Assembly: GCA_001816645.1 (NCBI GenBank) | Contig: MHCO01000038.1 | Location: 31,977 to 46,778 of the forward strand | Direction of reading: 5' to 3' | DNA length: 14,802 bases | Origin: Candidatus Woykebacteria bacterium GWB1_45_5 | GTDB taxonomy: Bacteria; Patescibacteriota; Microgenomatia; Woykebacterales; RBG-16-39-9b | Notes under the pieces: generated by a model | Told to the model about the DNA's origin: nothing | Database searches by the model: none | The model's input: the letters and a program-made list of their open reading frames with translations, nothing else | Shown: piece by piece, positions 6,033 to 13,356 of the stretch | Numbering within the stretch: the stretch's first letter is position 1 | Layout: every line of letters begins with the position of its first letter | Made by a program: the position numbers and the translations under genes

Positions 6033-6938
6033 ATGGTAAAAGAAAAGCATTTTCATAAAAGTGTACTTAAGCGGGAAGTTTTAGAAGCACTAAATATCAA
6101 GAAAGACGACATATACATCGATGCCACCGTTGGTGGTGGAGGGCACACAAAGGCAATTTTGGAGCTCGGGGGAAAAGTTTTAGCGACTGATATCGATCCG
6201 GAAGCGGTTCGTTACGTAGCAGAAATCTTTTCGATACCTCTGGAAGAAAAGGATGGAAGATTGTCTGGGAAAGGAAAAAGGTTGATTCTAACCCAAGGTA
6301 ACTTTGCCAATCTGGCAAGAACTGCCAGAGAATTCGGGGTGGGAGAAGCAGCCGGTGTTTTGTTTGATCTGGGTGTAAGCAGCCATCAGTTAGATTCGGC
6401 AGAAAGGGGTTTTAGTTTTTCGAAAGACGCGCCGCTTGATATGCGGATGGATCAAAATCTGTCGGTGACTGCCGCCGATTTGATCAATGGTCTAAACGAA
6501 GGAGAGCTTTATGAGCTTTTTAGTAAATATGGTGAGGAGTCTAATAGCCGACGTATTGCTCGTGCTGTCATCCGCTCCAGAATAGAGAGGAAGATCGAAA
6601 CAACAAAAGATCTCGTCGAGACTATAGAGCATGTCGTTGGAGGCCGAGGAAAAATTCATCCAGCGACCAAGGTGTTTCAAGCACTCCGGATCGCGGTGAA
6701 CGATGAGCTTAACAATTTAAAAAAAGGTTTGGAAGAAGCGACAAGTTTATTGAAAAAAGGTGGGAGGCTGGTAGTGATCAGTTTCCATTCGTTGGAGGAC
6801 CGGTTAGTTAAGAATTTTTTTAGACAAAGAGAAGATTTGCAGGTTTTAACTCAAAGACCAATTGTGCCGACCAGAGAAGAAATTTTGGAAAACCCACGCG
6901 CTAGAAGCGCGAAAATGAGGGTAGCAGAGAAACAGTGA
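6033..6938 (+). CDS. rsmH: 16S rRNA (cytosine-1402-N4)-methyltransferase RsmH (MraW)
   Basis: The 301-residue protein methylates N4 of C1402 in 16S rRNA at the decoding centre, using S-adenosylmethionine. HKSVLKREVLEAL (8-20) and DATVGGGGHTKAIL (30-43) begin the fold; the glycine-rich loop binds the cofactor. Next are ATDIDPEAV (51-59), FDLGVSSHQLD (111-121) and RGFSFSKDAPLDMRMD (125-140). The C-terminal part has VFQALRIAVNDEL (214-226), SFHSLEDRLVK (250-260) and the NPRARSAKMR end typical of the family. Its ATG abuts the mraZ stop with no gap, the conserved second position in dcw clusters. It ends in TGA 6936-6938, after which no open frame continues, so TGA acts as a stop. Confidence 0.96.
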   Translation: MVKEKHFHKSVLKREVLEALNIKKDDIYIDATVGGGGHTKAILELGGKVLATDIDPEAVRYVAEIFSIPLEEKDGRLSGKGKRLILTQGNFANLARTAREFGVGEAAGVLFDLGVSSHQLDSAERGFSFSKDAPLDMRMDQNLSVTAADLINGLNEGELYELFSKYGEESNSRRIARAVIRSRIERKIETTKDLVETIEHVVGGRGKIHPATKVFQALRIAVNDELNNLKKGLEEATSLLKKGGRLVVISFHSLEDRLVKNFFRQREDLQVLTQRPIVPTREEILENPRARSAKMRVAEKQ

Positions 6939-7004
6939 GCAGAAACCAGATAGCAGAGAGTAGAATTTGAAAAATGCTTACTGCTGCCTGCTTTCTGATT
7001 ACTG
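6933..7004. repeat. Degenerate inverted repeat between rsmH and ftsL
   Basis: The arm 6933-6956 (starting CAGTGAGCAGAAACCAG) pairs with 6981-7004 (CTGCTGCCTGCTTTCTGATT and on) at 19 of 24 positions, with a 24-nt loop. The left arm begins within the rsmH stop region. The CAGAAA/GCAG wording is low in complexity and resembles decaying spacer repeats. Stability as RNA is moderate because of five mismatches. Confidence 0.6.
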
Positions 7005-7005
7005 A

Positions 7006-7018
7006 GCGAGTCCTGCCC
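7006..7018 (+). repeat. 13-nt direct repeat shared by the mraZ and ftsL leaders
   Basis: GCGAGTCCTGCCC occurs exactly here, ending 2 nt before the ftsL ATG, and again at 5562-5574 in the mraZ leader, where its first bases close hairpin B. An exact 13-nt match within 1.5 kb in two leaders is unlikely by chance. It may be the remnant of one repeat element. Confidence 0.7.
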
Positions 7019-7020
7019 AA

Positions 7021-7335
7021 ATGGTAACAAGAAGCGCATCAAAACAAGAGAATAGATCCTTCTACAAAGTAGCATTTACTGTTTTAATTGTTATTTTTCT
7101 CACCCTTTCTCTCACCCGAGTAGTTTTAGCCAACCTATTGGCTACCTCTGGGCAACGTTTAGCGGCAGCAAATCAAAAAATTGAGATACTAGAAGAACAG
7201 AACCAGACGTTGGAAAACGAAGCGAGTCTGATTAGTTCTTTGGCGCGAATAGAAGAACTTGCTCAGAAGAGTGGATTTGAGAAAGCCGAAAATGTTCAGG
7301 TTTTGGTGCCCAACTTGCCCCTTGCTAACCGATGA
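7021..7335 (+). CDS. ftsL: FtsL/DivIC-like septum formation protein
   Basis: The product is 104 residues. A basic cytoplasmic tail (1-15) leads to one membrane helix (about 16-38), then a heptad-rich coiled coil (about 42-75, AAANQKIEILEEQNQTLENE) and a short C-terminal part ending in a LAQKSGFEKAENVQVL motif, the usual layout of FtsL and DivIC. These bitopic proteins form a complex that recruits and activates the septal synthase FtsWI. Sequence conservation in this family is low, so the call depends on topology, size and position between rsmH and ftsI, exactly where ftsL lies in other dcw clusters. No ribosome site is seen before the ATG. Its TGA overlaps the ftsI ATG (ATGA). DivIC cannot be excluded. 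Confidence 0.82.
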   Translation: MVTRSASKQENRSFYKVAFTVLIVIFLTLSLTRVVLANLLATSGQRLAAANQKIEILEEQNQTLENEASLISSLARIEELAQKSGFEKAENVQVLVPNLPLANR

Positions 7336-9098
7336 GCTATAAGAGGCTATTATTAGTCGAAGCTTTGCTCTTTTTATTTGCGGCCGCGATAGTCGGCCGT
7401 TTGTTTTATTGGCAGGTTTTGAAACACGAAAGCTTTCAGGTAGCGGCTAAAAATCAAGTAGAAAACACAGTTCTGGTTGGCGCAAAACGGGGGAAAATCC
7501 TAGCTTCCGACGGCTCGGTTTTAGTTTCCAACCAAAAAGCTTATCTTGTCTACGTTCTCTTGCCGGAAATTAAAAAGCTGCAAGGTAAGGATGAGACGTA
7601 CGATGATCTGGTCAAGAAAATCGTTGATAAGCTGACCCCGAGTTTGTTGGAAGAAAGAATCACCAGCAAAGAAAAAGTAGAGCAAGGTGAAAAAGACAAA
7701 ATTCGCTATGAAATAAAGGAGACAATAACCTTTCAACTACATTTACCAAACCTAGTTTGGGTGCCTATCGCCAAGAAAGTGAGCGAAGAAACAAAACAAA
7801 AAATCGAAAGTTTGAAAATAGACGGGATTGGTTTTGAGAATGACACCAAGCGGTTTTATCCGGAGAAAGGCCTAGCTTCGAGTTTGCTTGGTTTCGTTGG
7901 TAAAAATGAAGAAGGTAATGACGAAGGCTACTTCGGTTTGGAGGGGTATTATGATGAAAAACTCCGCGGTCGAAGTGGCAGGTTAGTTCAAGAAGTTGAT
8001 GCCCTTGGCAAGCCTATTTTGGCTGCAGACCCACAAGGACTGGGGGCTTTGGATGGGTCTGATTTATCGACCACGATTGATCGAACTGTTCAGTTTGTAG
8101 TTGACAGAAAGCTCCAAGAGGCTGTAAAGCGGTTCGGCGCTAAAGGTGGAGCAGTTGTTGTACTTGACCCAAAGACCGGGGCTTTGCTTGCAAACTCATC
8201 CCAACCTACCTTTGACCCACTAGATTTTGAAGATACAAAACCAGAAAATTATAAAAACCTAGTAGTTTCAGAAGTTTACGAGCCGGGTTCGACATTTAAA
8301 GTAGTCACCACGGCAGCGGCTGTGGATACTGGAGCTGTCAAAACCGATACTATTTGCCCGTGCGAAGGGTCGATTCAGATTGGGGAGTACAAGATTCAAA
8401 CTTGGAATGATAAATATCATCCCAACTCTACAATCTCCCAGATTCTGCAAAATTCCGACAATATTGGTGCGGCTTTTATGGCGGAGAAAACAGGCCTGGA
8501 CCCATTTTTAAAATATGTAAAAAATTTTGGCTTTGGGAAACTGACAGGGATAGATCTTCAGGGGGAGGAAGCAGGGATCGTTAAGGAAAGAAGAAACTGG
8601 AGTAGGCTTGAGCTGGTAACGGCCTCTTTTGGTCAGGGGCTTTCGGTAACGCCTCTGCAAATGGCGAATGCTTTAGCCACGGTTGCTAACGGCGGCAAGG
8701 CGACGAAACCTTATGGAGTCAAAAAGATTATTGGGCCAAAAGGAGTAGTGGAAATTGAGCCGAAAGAATTAAAGCAAGTAATAAAACCCGCAACTGCAAA
8801 CACTCTTAAATACCTACTACAAGCGGCGGTGGAAGGGGACGGTAAAAGGAAAATCCCTTATGGTTACCGAGTGGCAGGGAAAACAGGCACTGCTCAAGTA
8901 CCAATCGCGGGCCACTATTCAGGTAAGACAGTCGCCTCGTTTATTGGTTTTGGTCCGGTGGAGGACCCTCGATTTGTCATGGCCGTAGTATTGTTTGAAC
9001 CCTCAGCTTCAATATGGGCGGTGGAGACCACCGAACCGCTTTTCTTTGAAATTATCAAAGAGCTTTACCCTTATTGGGGTATTCCGGTTCACCAATAA
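7332..9098 (+). CDS. ftsI: Peptidoglycan D,D-transpeptidase FtsI / class B penicillin-binding protein
   Basis: The product is 588 residues, normal for FtsI. One membrane helix at about 6-24 anchors it; the rest is extracytoplasmic. The dimerisation region begins with RGKILASDGSVL (53-64). The transpeptidase domain (about 245-580) has all three active-site motifs: S320-T-F-K323 in YEPGSTFK, S375-D-N377 in QNSDNIGAAF, and K517-T-G519 in GKTGTAQVP. FtsI cross-links septal peptidoglycan together with FtsW, which is not in this window. C342 and C344 (ICPCEG) form a close pair. The ATG lies in the ftsL stop (ATGA), so the two are probably coupled. Position next to ftsL favours the septal FtsI over an elongation PBP2. 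Confidence 0.93.
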   Translation: MSYKRLLLVEALLFLFAAAIVGRLFYWQVLKHESFQVAAKNQVENTVLVGAKRGKILASDGSVLVSNQKAYLVYVLLPEIKKLQGKDETYDDLVKKIVDKLTPSLLEERITSKEKVEQGEKDKIRYEIKETITFQLHLPNLVWVPIAKKVSEETKQKIESLKIDGIGFENDTKRFYPEKGLASSLLGFVGKNEEGNDEGYFGLEGYYDEKLRGRSGRLVQEVDALGKPILAADPQGLGALDGSDLSTTIDRTVQFVVDRKLQEAVKRFGAKGGAVVVLDPKTGALLANSSQPTFDPLDFEDTKPENYKNLVVSEVYEPGSTFKVVTTAAAVDTGAVKTDTICPCEGSIQIGEYKIQTWNDKYHPNSTISQILQNSDNIGAAFMAEKTGLDPFLKYVKNFGFGKLTGIDLQGEEAGIVKERRNWSRLELVTASFGQGLSVTPLQMANALATVANGGKATKPYGVKKIIGPKGVVEIEPKELKQVIKPATANTLKYLLQAAVEGDGKRKIPYGYRVAGKTGTAQVPIAGHYSGKTVASFIGFGPVEDPRFVMAVVLFEPSASIWAVETTEPLFFEIIKELYPYWGIPVHQ

Positions 9099-9210
9099 GA
9101 TCAGATAACAAAAATTAGAAAACAAAAGGTGGTGAGTGAAAGGGTCTACGTGTTGTAGATTAAACAAAGTTTGCTTGCTGGCTTTAGTTTTTTTGTGGTA
9201 GAATTTCCCA
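9099..9210 (+). other. Spacer between ftsI and murE
   Basis: This 112-nt stretch has no open frame of note. It holds an AT-rich run (ACAAAAATTAGAAAACAAAA), a weak 5-bp hairpin (TCTAC with GTAGA near 9144-9158) without a following T tract, so not a convincing terminator, and the murE promoter at its 3' end. Confidence 0.55.
9175..9204 (+). promoter_or_regulatory. Predicted murE promoter, probably giving a leaderless mRNA
   Basis: TTGCTG at 9175-9180 (four of six) and TAGAAT at 9199-9204 (five of six) are 18 nt apart. Six bases follow the -10 before GTG 9211 and nine before ATG 9214, so transcription should start at or beside the initiation codon. No Shine-Dalgarno stretch precedes it. Confidence 0.6.
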
Positions 9211-10503
9211 GTGATGTTTACGACGCTAAAGAAGTTGGTACCAGAACCTGTTAAAAATAGTTACCATCGTTCTCAAGCTCTTTTTGGAGCTTTAATTTTT
9301 TGGTTTCCTTCGCAAAAGATTAAAGTAATAGGGGTGACCGGAACAGATGGAAAAACTACCACAGTTCATCTTCTCCACCACATTTTGAGTGAGGCCGGTG
9401 AGTCTGCTTCTATGGTATCCACTGTGGAAGCGAAGATTGGAAAAGTTAGCGTCGACACCGGCTTGCATGTTACTACCCCACAACCGTTTAAAGTCCAAAG
9501 TTTATTGAAAAAAATCGTAAAAGCAGGTAACGAGTACGCTGTACTGGAGACTACCTCTCATGGTTTAGCCCAAGGCCGAGTGGCTTTTGTAAAATTTTTT
9601 GCTGGGGTTGTTACCAATATTACTCACGAGCATTTGGATTATCACAAAACCTACGATAATTATTTAGCTGCTAAAGCAAAAATCCTTCAGGGGGTTAAAT
9701 TTAGAATCCTCAATGCCGATGACGCTTCCTACGAAAAACTTAAGGACCAAGGAAGCGGCCAGTTAGTAAGCTACGGGATAAGAAACAACGCCCAGTTTTT
9801 GGCGCGCCGCCTGAAGCTTTTGAAAAAAGAACCAGAATTCGAAATTCACTTTTTCCTGCGGAAAAATCACCGAGAAAAGGTTAAGATAAAAACAATTTTG
9901 CTGGGAGATTGTAACGTTTACAATATCCTAGCTGCTTTTGCTGCCGTCGTTACTTTAGGGATAAGTGCGGAGAAAGCAGCAGAGGCAATCGCCACCTTTA
10001 AGGGAGTTCCCGGCCGGATGCAGTTTATCGATGAGGGACAAAAATTTGACTGTGTTATCGATTTTGCTCACACTCCCGCTTCTTTAGGAGCTGCCCTTAA
10101 AACTCTAAACTCTTTCAAAAAGGGAAAGCTCATCGCTGTTTTTGGTTGTGCTGGCGAGCGGGATGTGGCGAAGCGACCGACGATGGGCGAAATATCCACC
10201 AAGCTTGCCGACAGTAGTATCTTTACTGCCGAAGACCCGCGCGGTGAAAAAGTCAACGATATTATCGAACAAATTACCCAAGGCGCTCTAAGAGTTGGGG
10301 GTATACCCAACCGTACCTTTTGGAAGATTGCTGATCGAGCTGAAGCTATTAATACCGCTATTCAAACATTAGCTAGCGATGGAGATATCGTTGCTATTTT
10401 TGGTAAAGGGCATGAAAAAAGCATGAATATTGGTGGTAAAGAATATCCCTGGAGCGATGAGGTAGTCGCACGTAACGCATTAAAGTTGAAATTGGCCAAA
10501 TAA
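9211..10503 (+). CDS. murE: UDP-N-acetylmuramyl-tripeptide synthetase (MurE-like Mur ligase) lacking the N-terminal domain
   Basis: This ATP-dependent ligase adds the third amino acid to UDP-MurNAc-L-Ala-D-Glu in the cytoplasm. The P-loop is GVTGTDGKTTT (41-51), with D46 where most Mur ligases have Asn. Further motifs are ETTSHGLAQGRV (113-124), NITHEHLDYH (136-145), the carbamylated-lysine site YLAAKAK (K155), GVPGRM (265-270), FAHTPASL (285-292) and GKGHE (398-402). The position that reads DNPR in diaminopimelate-adding MurE is EDPR (341-344), so the added residue is uncertain. The family is usually near 490 residues with the P-loop near 110; here it is 430 with the P-loop at 41, so most of the UDP-binding N-terminal domain is absent, replaced by a short hydrophobic lead (FGALIFWF). 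Start may be GTG 9211 or ATG 9214. It overlaps the next gene by one base. Confidence 0.9.
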   Translation: MMFTTLKKLVPEPVKNSYHRSQALFGALIFWFPSQKIKVIGVTGTDGKTTTVHLLHHILSEAGESASMVSTVEAKIGKVSVDTGLHVTTPQPFKVQSLLKKIVKAGNEYAVLETTSHGLAQGRVAFVKFFAGVVTNITHEHLDYHKTYDNYLAAKAKILQGVKFRILNADDASYEKLKDQGSGQLVSYGIRNNAQFLARRLKLLKKEPEFEIHFFLRKNHREKVKIKTILLGDCNVYNILAAFAAVVTLGISAEKAAEAIATFKGVPGRMQFIDEGQKFDCVIDFAHTPASLGAALKTLNSFKKGKLIAVFGCAGERDVAKRPTMGEISTKLADSSIFTAEDPRGEKVNDIIEQITQGALRVGGIPNRTFWKIADRAEAINTAIQTLASDGDIVAIFGKGHEKSMNIGGKEYPWSDEVVARNALKLKLAK

Positions 10504-11264
10504 TGGAAAACTTTGCTGCTATAGTTTTAGCCGCTGGAAAAGGTACGCGATTAGCTGGAGGTACCCCTTCCCCAAAGCCTAAAGTTTTGTACGAGCTTGC
10601 TGGACGGCCAATGATTGCTTATACACTGAGTTTATTAAAGAAGGTGGGTGCGGAAGAAATTGTAGTTGTTGTTGGATACAAAGCGGCGGAGGTGAAAAAA
10701 GTAGCGGGCGAAGGTTATAAATTTGCTACCCAGAGTAAACAACTGGGAACAGGACATGCGGTATCTGTAGGTTTATCCCAGGTTACATCTTCGGCGGGCA
10801 ACATTTTGGTTGTCAACGGCGACGATTCAGCTTTTTACAATCCTGAGACTATCCAGAAGGTTTTAAATAAACATGTCGGAAAGGGAGGCGTAGTTACTTT
10901 TGTTAGTTTAGACGTAGAGGATCCGACCGGTCTTGGCCGGGTGATTCGGGAGGAAGAGCGAGTGATTGGAATAATCGAAGAAAAAATTGCCAGTAGCGAG
11001 CAGAAAAAAATCAAAGAGGTAAATGACGGGGTCTATGTATTTCGTCGTAGCTGGCTAGGGGAAAATCTTCCCAAGATCAAAAAAAGCCCAGTAGGGGAGT
11101 ACTACCTGGTAGATTTGGTTAGCCTGGCCGTTTTGCAAGGTGAGGAAGTAGGAGTCTTTAAGCTATTGAACACGGACGAGTGGAGAGGGGTTAATACCAA
11201 AGAGGAGCTAATAGCTGCTGATAGACTGATGAGGGAAAGATTAAAAAATGCTAGCCAAAAATAG
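10503..11264 (+). CDS. glmU: GlmU-like nucleotidyltransferase (UTP:GlcNAc-1-phosphate uridylyltransferase domain only)
   Basis: The product is 253 residues and corresponds to the N-terminal pyrophosphorylase half of GlmU, which makes UDP-GlcNAc from UTP and GlcNAc-1-phosphate. Visible sites: LAAGKGTRL (9-17), PKV with K27, Q77, QLGTGHA (80-86), NGDD (105-108, the metal-binding Asp region), GLGRVIR (143-149), EEK (159-161), N174 in VNDGVYVF, and GVN (229-231). These follow GlmU order closely. The left-handed beta-helix acetyltransferase half (about 200 residues) is missing, so GlcNAc-1-P must come from another enzyme or from salvage. The usual YGDxPL block reads NGDDSAF. A different sugar-1-phosphate substrate is possible. 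Start overlaps the murE stop (TAATG); its end overlaps pgeF by 17 nt. Confidence 0.82.
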   Translation: MENFAAIVLAAGKGTRLAGGTPSPKPKVLYELAGRPMIAYTLSLLKKVGAEEIVVVVGYKAAEVKKVAGEGYKFATQSKQLGTGHAVSVGLSQVTSSAGNILVVNGDDSAFYNPETIQKVLNKHVGKGGVVTFVSLDVEDPTGLGRVIREEERVIGIIEEKIASSEQKKIKEVNDGVYVFRRSWLGENLPKIKKSPVGEYYLVDLVSLAVLQGEEVGVFKLLNTDEWRGVNTKEELIAADRLMRERLKNASQK

Positions 11265-12003
11265 TCAGGGTGTTTACACCCTGAGCAGCTTTAACAACTT
11301 CAAAAATTTAATTCACGGCTTTTCGACGGTAAAGTTTGGTAACATGAAACCGTCGAGTCCTGGTCAAATAGCGGAAACGGAAAGGAATTTGACTAACTTC
11401 CTAAAAACTTTAGGTTTGGAGGACCCCGGATTAGTGAAAGTGCAACAGATTCACGGGAGCAAGATTGCGGTTGTTGATAAAAAAGATGTTGGAAAAGGAA
11501 TTAAAGAAGCAGATGGGTTGATAACCAGGAACAAGGGTTTATTTTTATTAGTTTTTGTTGCCGATTGTTTGCCGGTTCTGGCTTTTGACCCAGTTGAACA
11601 AATTGTAGGTATTGCTCATGCCGGTTGGCGGGGGACTCTGGAAAGAGCCGCTGAAAATTTAATTAAAGTTTTTATCACGCTTGGGTCTAATCCTAAAGAT
11701 ATTCAAATCGGGCTTGGACCGGCGATTGAATTTTGTCATTATGAAGTGGGGGAAGATGTGGCTAGTAAATTTAAGGAAGCTGGTTTTGGGAAATCGGTGT
11801 TAAATTCTGTCACAGGTAAGATTTACCTAGATTTAAAACAAGCAAATATAGAACAGCTGAAGGGGGTTGGAATCCCAAAAGAAAACATCGATGTCAGCGT
11901 AAAAGCCTGTACTTACGAGACTGAGGAGTTTTATTCTTACCGGCGGGAAAAAGAAAAGTTAACCGGTGAGATTGCTTGTTTGATAGGATTGAAAGATGAA
12001 TAA
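11248..12003 (+). CDS. pgeF: YfiH/PgeF family protein (multicopper-oxidase-like fold, LACC1 family)
   Basis: The product is 251 residues, the normal length. The metal/active-site residues of the family are present: H69 in QQIHGSKI, C107 in VADCLPVLAFD, and H124 in GIAHAGWRGT; GLGPAI (155-160) and CHYEVGEDV (163-171) are also typical. Family members act on purine nucleosides in vitro (LACC1, YlmD), and E. coli YfiH (PgeF) corrects peptidoglycan precursors in which MurC has added L-Ser in place of L-Ala. Here the gene overlaps murC by 8 nt, which favours the editing role; that is inference from context. GAGGGA (11231-11236) lies 11 nt before the ATG and makes this start convincing although it sits inside the preceding gene. 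Confidence 0.92.
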   Translation: MLAKNSQGVYTLSSFNNFKNLIHGFSTVKFGNMKPSSPGQIAETERNLTNFLKTLGLEDPGLVKVQQIHGSKIAVVDKKDVGKGIKEADGLITRNKGLFLLVFVADCLPVLAFDPVEQIVGIAHAGWRGTLERAAENLIKVFITLGSNPKDIQIGLGPAIEFCHYEVGEDVASKFKEAGFGKSVLNSVTGKIYLDLKQANIEQLKGVGIPKENIDVSVKACTYETEEFYSYRREKEKLTGEIACLIGLKDE

Positions 12004-13276
12004 AAAACACATTCATTTTATGGGAGTTGGTGGGGCTGGTTGTTCAGCTGTTTTCGCGATTGCCCACTCCTTGGGTTATCAAGTTTCCGGTTGCGATAAA
12101 GAAAAGTGGTCGCCCTACCTAGATAATAAACTAGCAAAGTTGGTTTCTGTGGGACACAGCCCTGACCATTTAAAAGGAGTTGATCTCTTAGTTTACTCTC
12201 CGGCAATTCCTGCTTACGACACCCAAAATGAGGAATTGCTGACGGCAAAGAAGAAAGGGATTGAAGCCGTTCCTTGGGAGCAGTTTGTCGCCAAGGAGCT
12301 TCTAGTAGATAAATTTGTTATTGCCATTGCTGGTACACACGGGAAAAGCACGGTGACGGCGATGGCCGCCTTTATTTTAGAAAAGGCGGGGTTGGACCCA
12401 ACCTGTTTGGTTGGAGCGATTGTGAACGCTTGGGAACGAAATTACCGGGTAGGTAAATCAAAATATTTTGTTATTGAGGCTGATGAATACAGCGAAAAAT
12501 TTTTGCTTTTTCCGGCCGATATCGCTGCTGTCACCAATATTGAATTTGACCATCCGGAATATTTTGCTGATTTTGAAAAGTTAAAGGCAGCTTTCGGAAA
12601 ATTTGTTAAGACCTTGAAAAAAGGATCTATTTTGATAACTGGGCCGAAGGTAGGGTTAGAAAATCCCAACGGGGAAACTATCCAAGTGTCCAAACCAGCT
12701 AATTTCGATTTAAAGATGGTTGGGGAGTTCAATCAGATGAATGCAGCAGTTGCGGCTGCGGTCGCGAAAAAACTGGTAATCCGAGAGGAAATAATTCAAA
12801 AAGCCCTAGAAAGTTTCAGCGGTCTTGTTCGTCGTTTTGAATTCAAAGGTGAGGAAAAGGAGGTTTTGGTTTTCGATGATTACGCTCACCACCCAACGGC
12901 GGTTTTAGCAACTTCAAAAGCAGCACGGGAAAAATTTCCCAATCAAAAGATTTGGCTAGTCTTTCAACCGCATCTTTTCAGCCGAACAAAGGCGCTTTTT
13001 GGCGAATTTGTGGAAAGCTTTGAAAAGTCACCAGTTGATGAAATAATTATCACTGACATCTTTGGCGCAAGGGAAAAAGATACTGGTGAAGTAAGCAGTA
13101 CCGATCTGGTTAAAACTATAAAAGGAAAGCAGGTAAAATATCTTCCGAATATTGAGGAAGCTGCGACCTACATAACTAAAGAAGCGTTTGCTGGTGATAT
13201 TGTTATTACAATGGGAGCGGGGGATATTTATAAATTGCCAGAGATGTTGCTTAAAAAGTTGGGGAACAAAATATAG
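11996..13276 (+). CDS. murC: UDP-N-acetylmuramate--L-alanine ligase MurC
   Basis: The product is 426 residues, slightly short for MurC (about 450-490). MurC adds the first residue, normally L-Ala, to UDP-MurNAc using ATP. The N-terminal nucleotide-binding fold is intact: HFMGVGGAGCSAV (7-19). The P-loop is AGTHGKSTVTAM (112-123). Then EADEYSEKFL (161-170), TNIEFDHPEYF (180-190), FDDYAHHPTAV (293-303), FQPHLFSR (323-330) and GAGDIY (407-412). EADEY also occurs in the recycling ligase Mpl, but length, the TNIE-DH context and the neighbourhood of pgeF, murE and murB favour MurC. The ATG lies inside the pgeF end (8-nt overlap). The stop TAG is part of the outer stem of the palindromic element that follows. 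Confidence 0.9.
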   Translation: MNKKHIHFMGVGGAGCSAVFAIAHSLGYQVSGCDKEKWSPYLDNKLAKLVSVGHSPDHLKGVDLLVYSPAIPAYDTQNEELLTAKKKGIEAVPWEQFVAKELLVDKFVIAIAGTHGKSTVTAMAAFILEKAGLDPTCLVGAIVNAWERNYRVGKSKYFVIEADEYSEKFLLFPADIAAVTNIEFDHPEYFADFEKLKAAFGKFVKTLKKGSILITGPKVGLENPNGETIQVSKPANFDLKMVGEFNQMNAAVAAAVAKKLVIREEIIQKALESFSGLVRRFEFKGEEKEVLVFDDYAHHPTAVLATSKAAREKFPNQKIWLVFQPHLFSRTKALFGEFVESFEKSPVDEIIITDIFGAREKDTGEVSSTDLVKTIKGKQVKYLPNIEEAATYITKEAFAGDIVITMGAGDIYKLPEMLLKKLGNKI

Positions 13277-13338
13277 CACGCTCCGTAACCAAATTCATCC
13301 CGATAAATCGGGAGGTAATTTAGGTACTCTCGCGTGCT
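13275..13338. repeat. 64-nt multi-stem imperfect palindrome between murC and murB
   Basis: Three nested pairings share one axis. Outer: AGCACGC 13275-13281 with GCGTGCT 13332-13338. Middle: ACCAAATT 13288-13295 with AATTT-A-GGT 13317-13325, one bulged base. Inner: TCCCGA 13298-13303 with TCGGGA 13308-13313 around a TAAA loop. No T tract follows, so it is not a normal terminator. It fills nearly the whole 80-nt spacer and resembles a REP- or MITE-like unit. Confidence 0.75.
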
Positions 13339-13356
13339 GCGACCACAAAGTGGGTT

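Noticed and set aside
6936..6938. TGA recoded as glycine (Gracilibacteria code)
   Set aside because: TGA ends rsmH, ftsL and vapC at the normal protein length, and no gene has internal in-frame TGA.
6961..6966. TAGAAT as a promoter for ftsL-ftsI
   Set aside because: No -35 match at 16-18 nt upstream, and it sits in the loop of the inverted repeat.
11996..13276. Mpl murein peptide ligase in place of MurC
   Set aside because: EADEY is Mpl-like, but the other motifs, length and place beside pgeF, murE and murB favour MurC.
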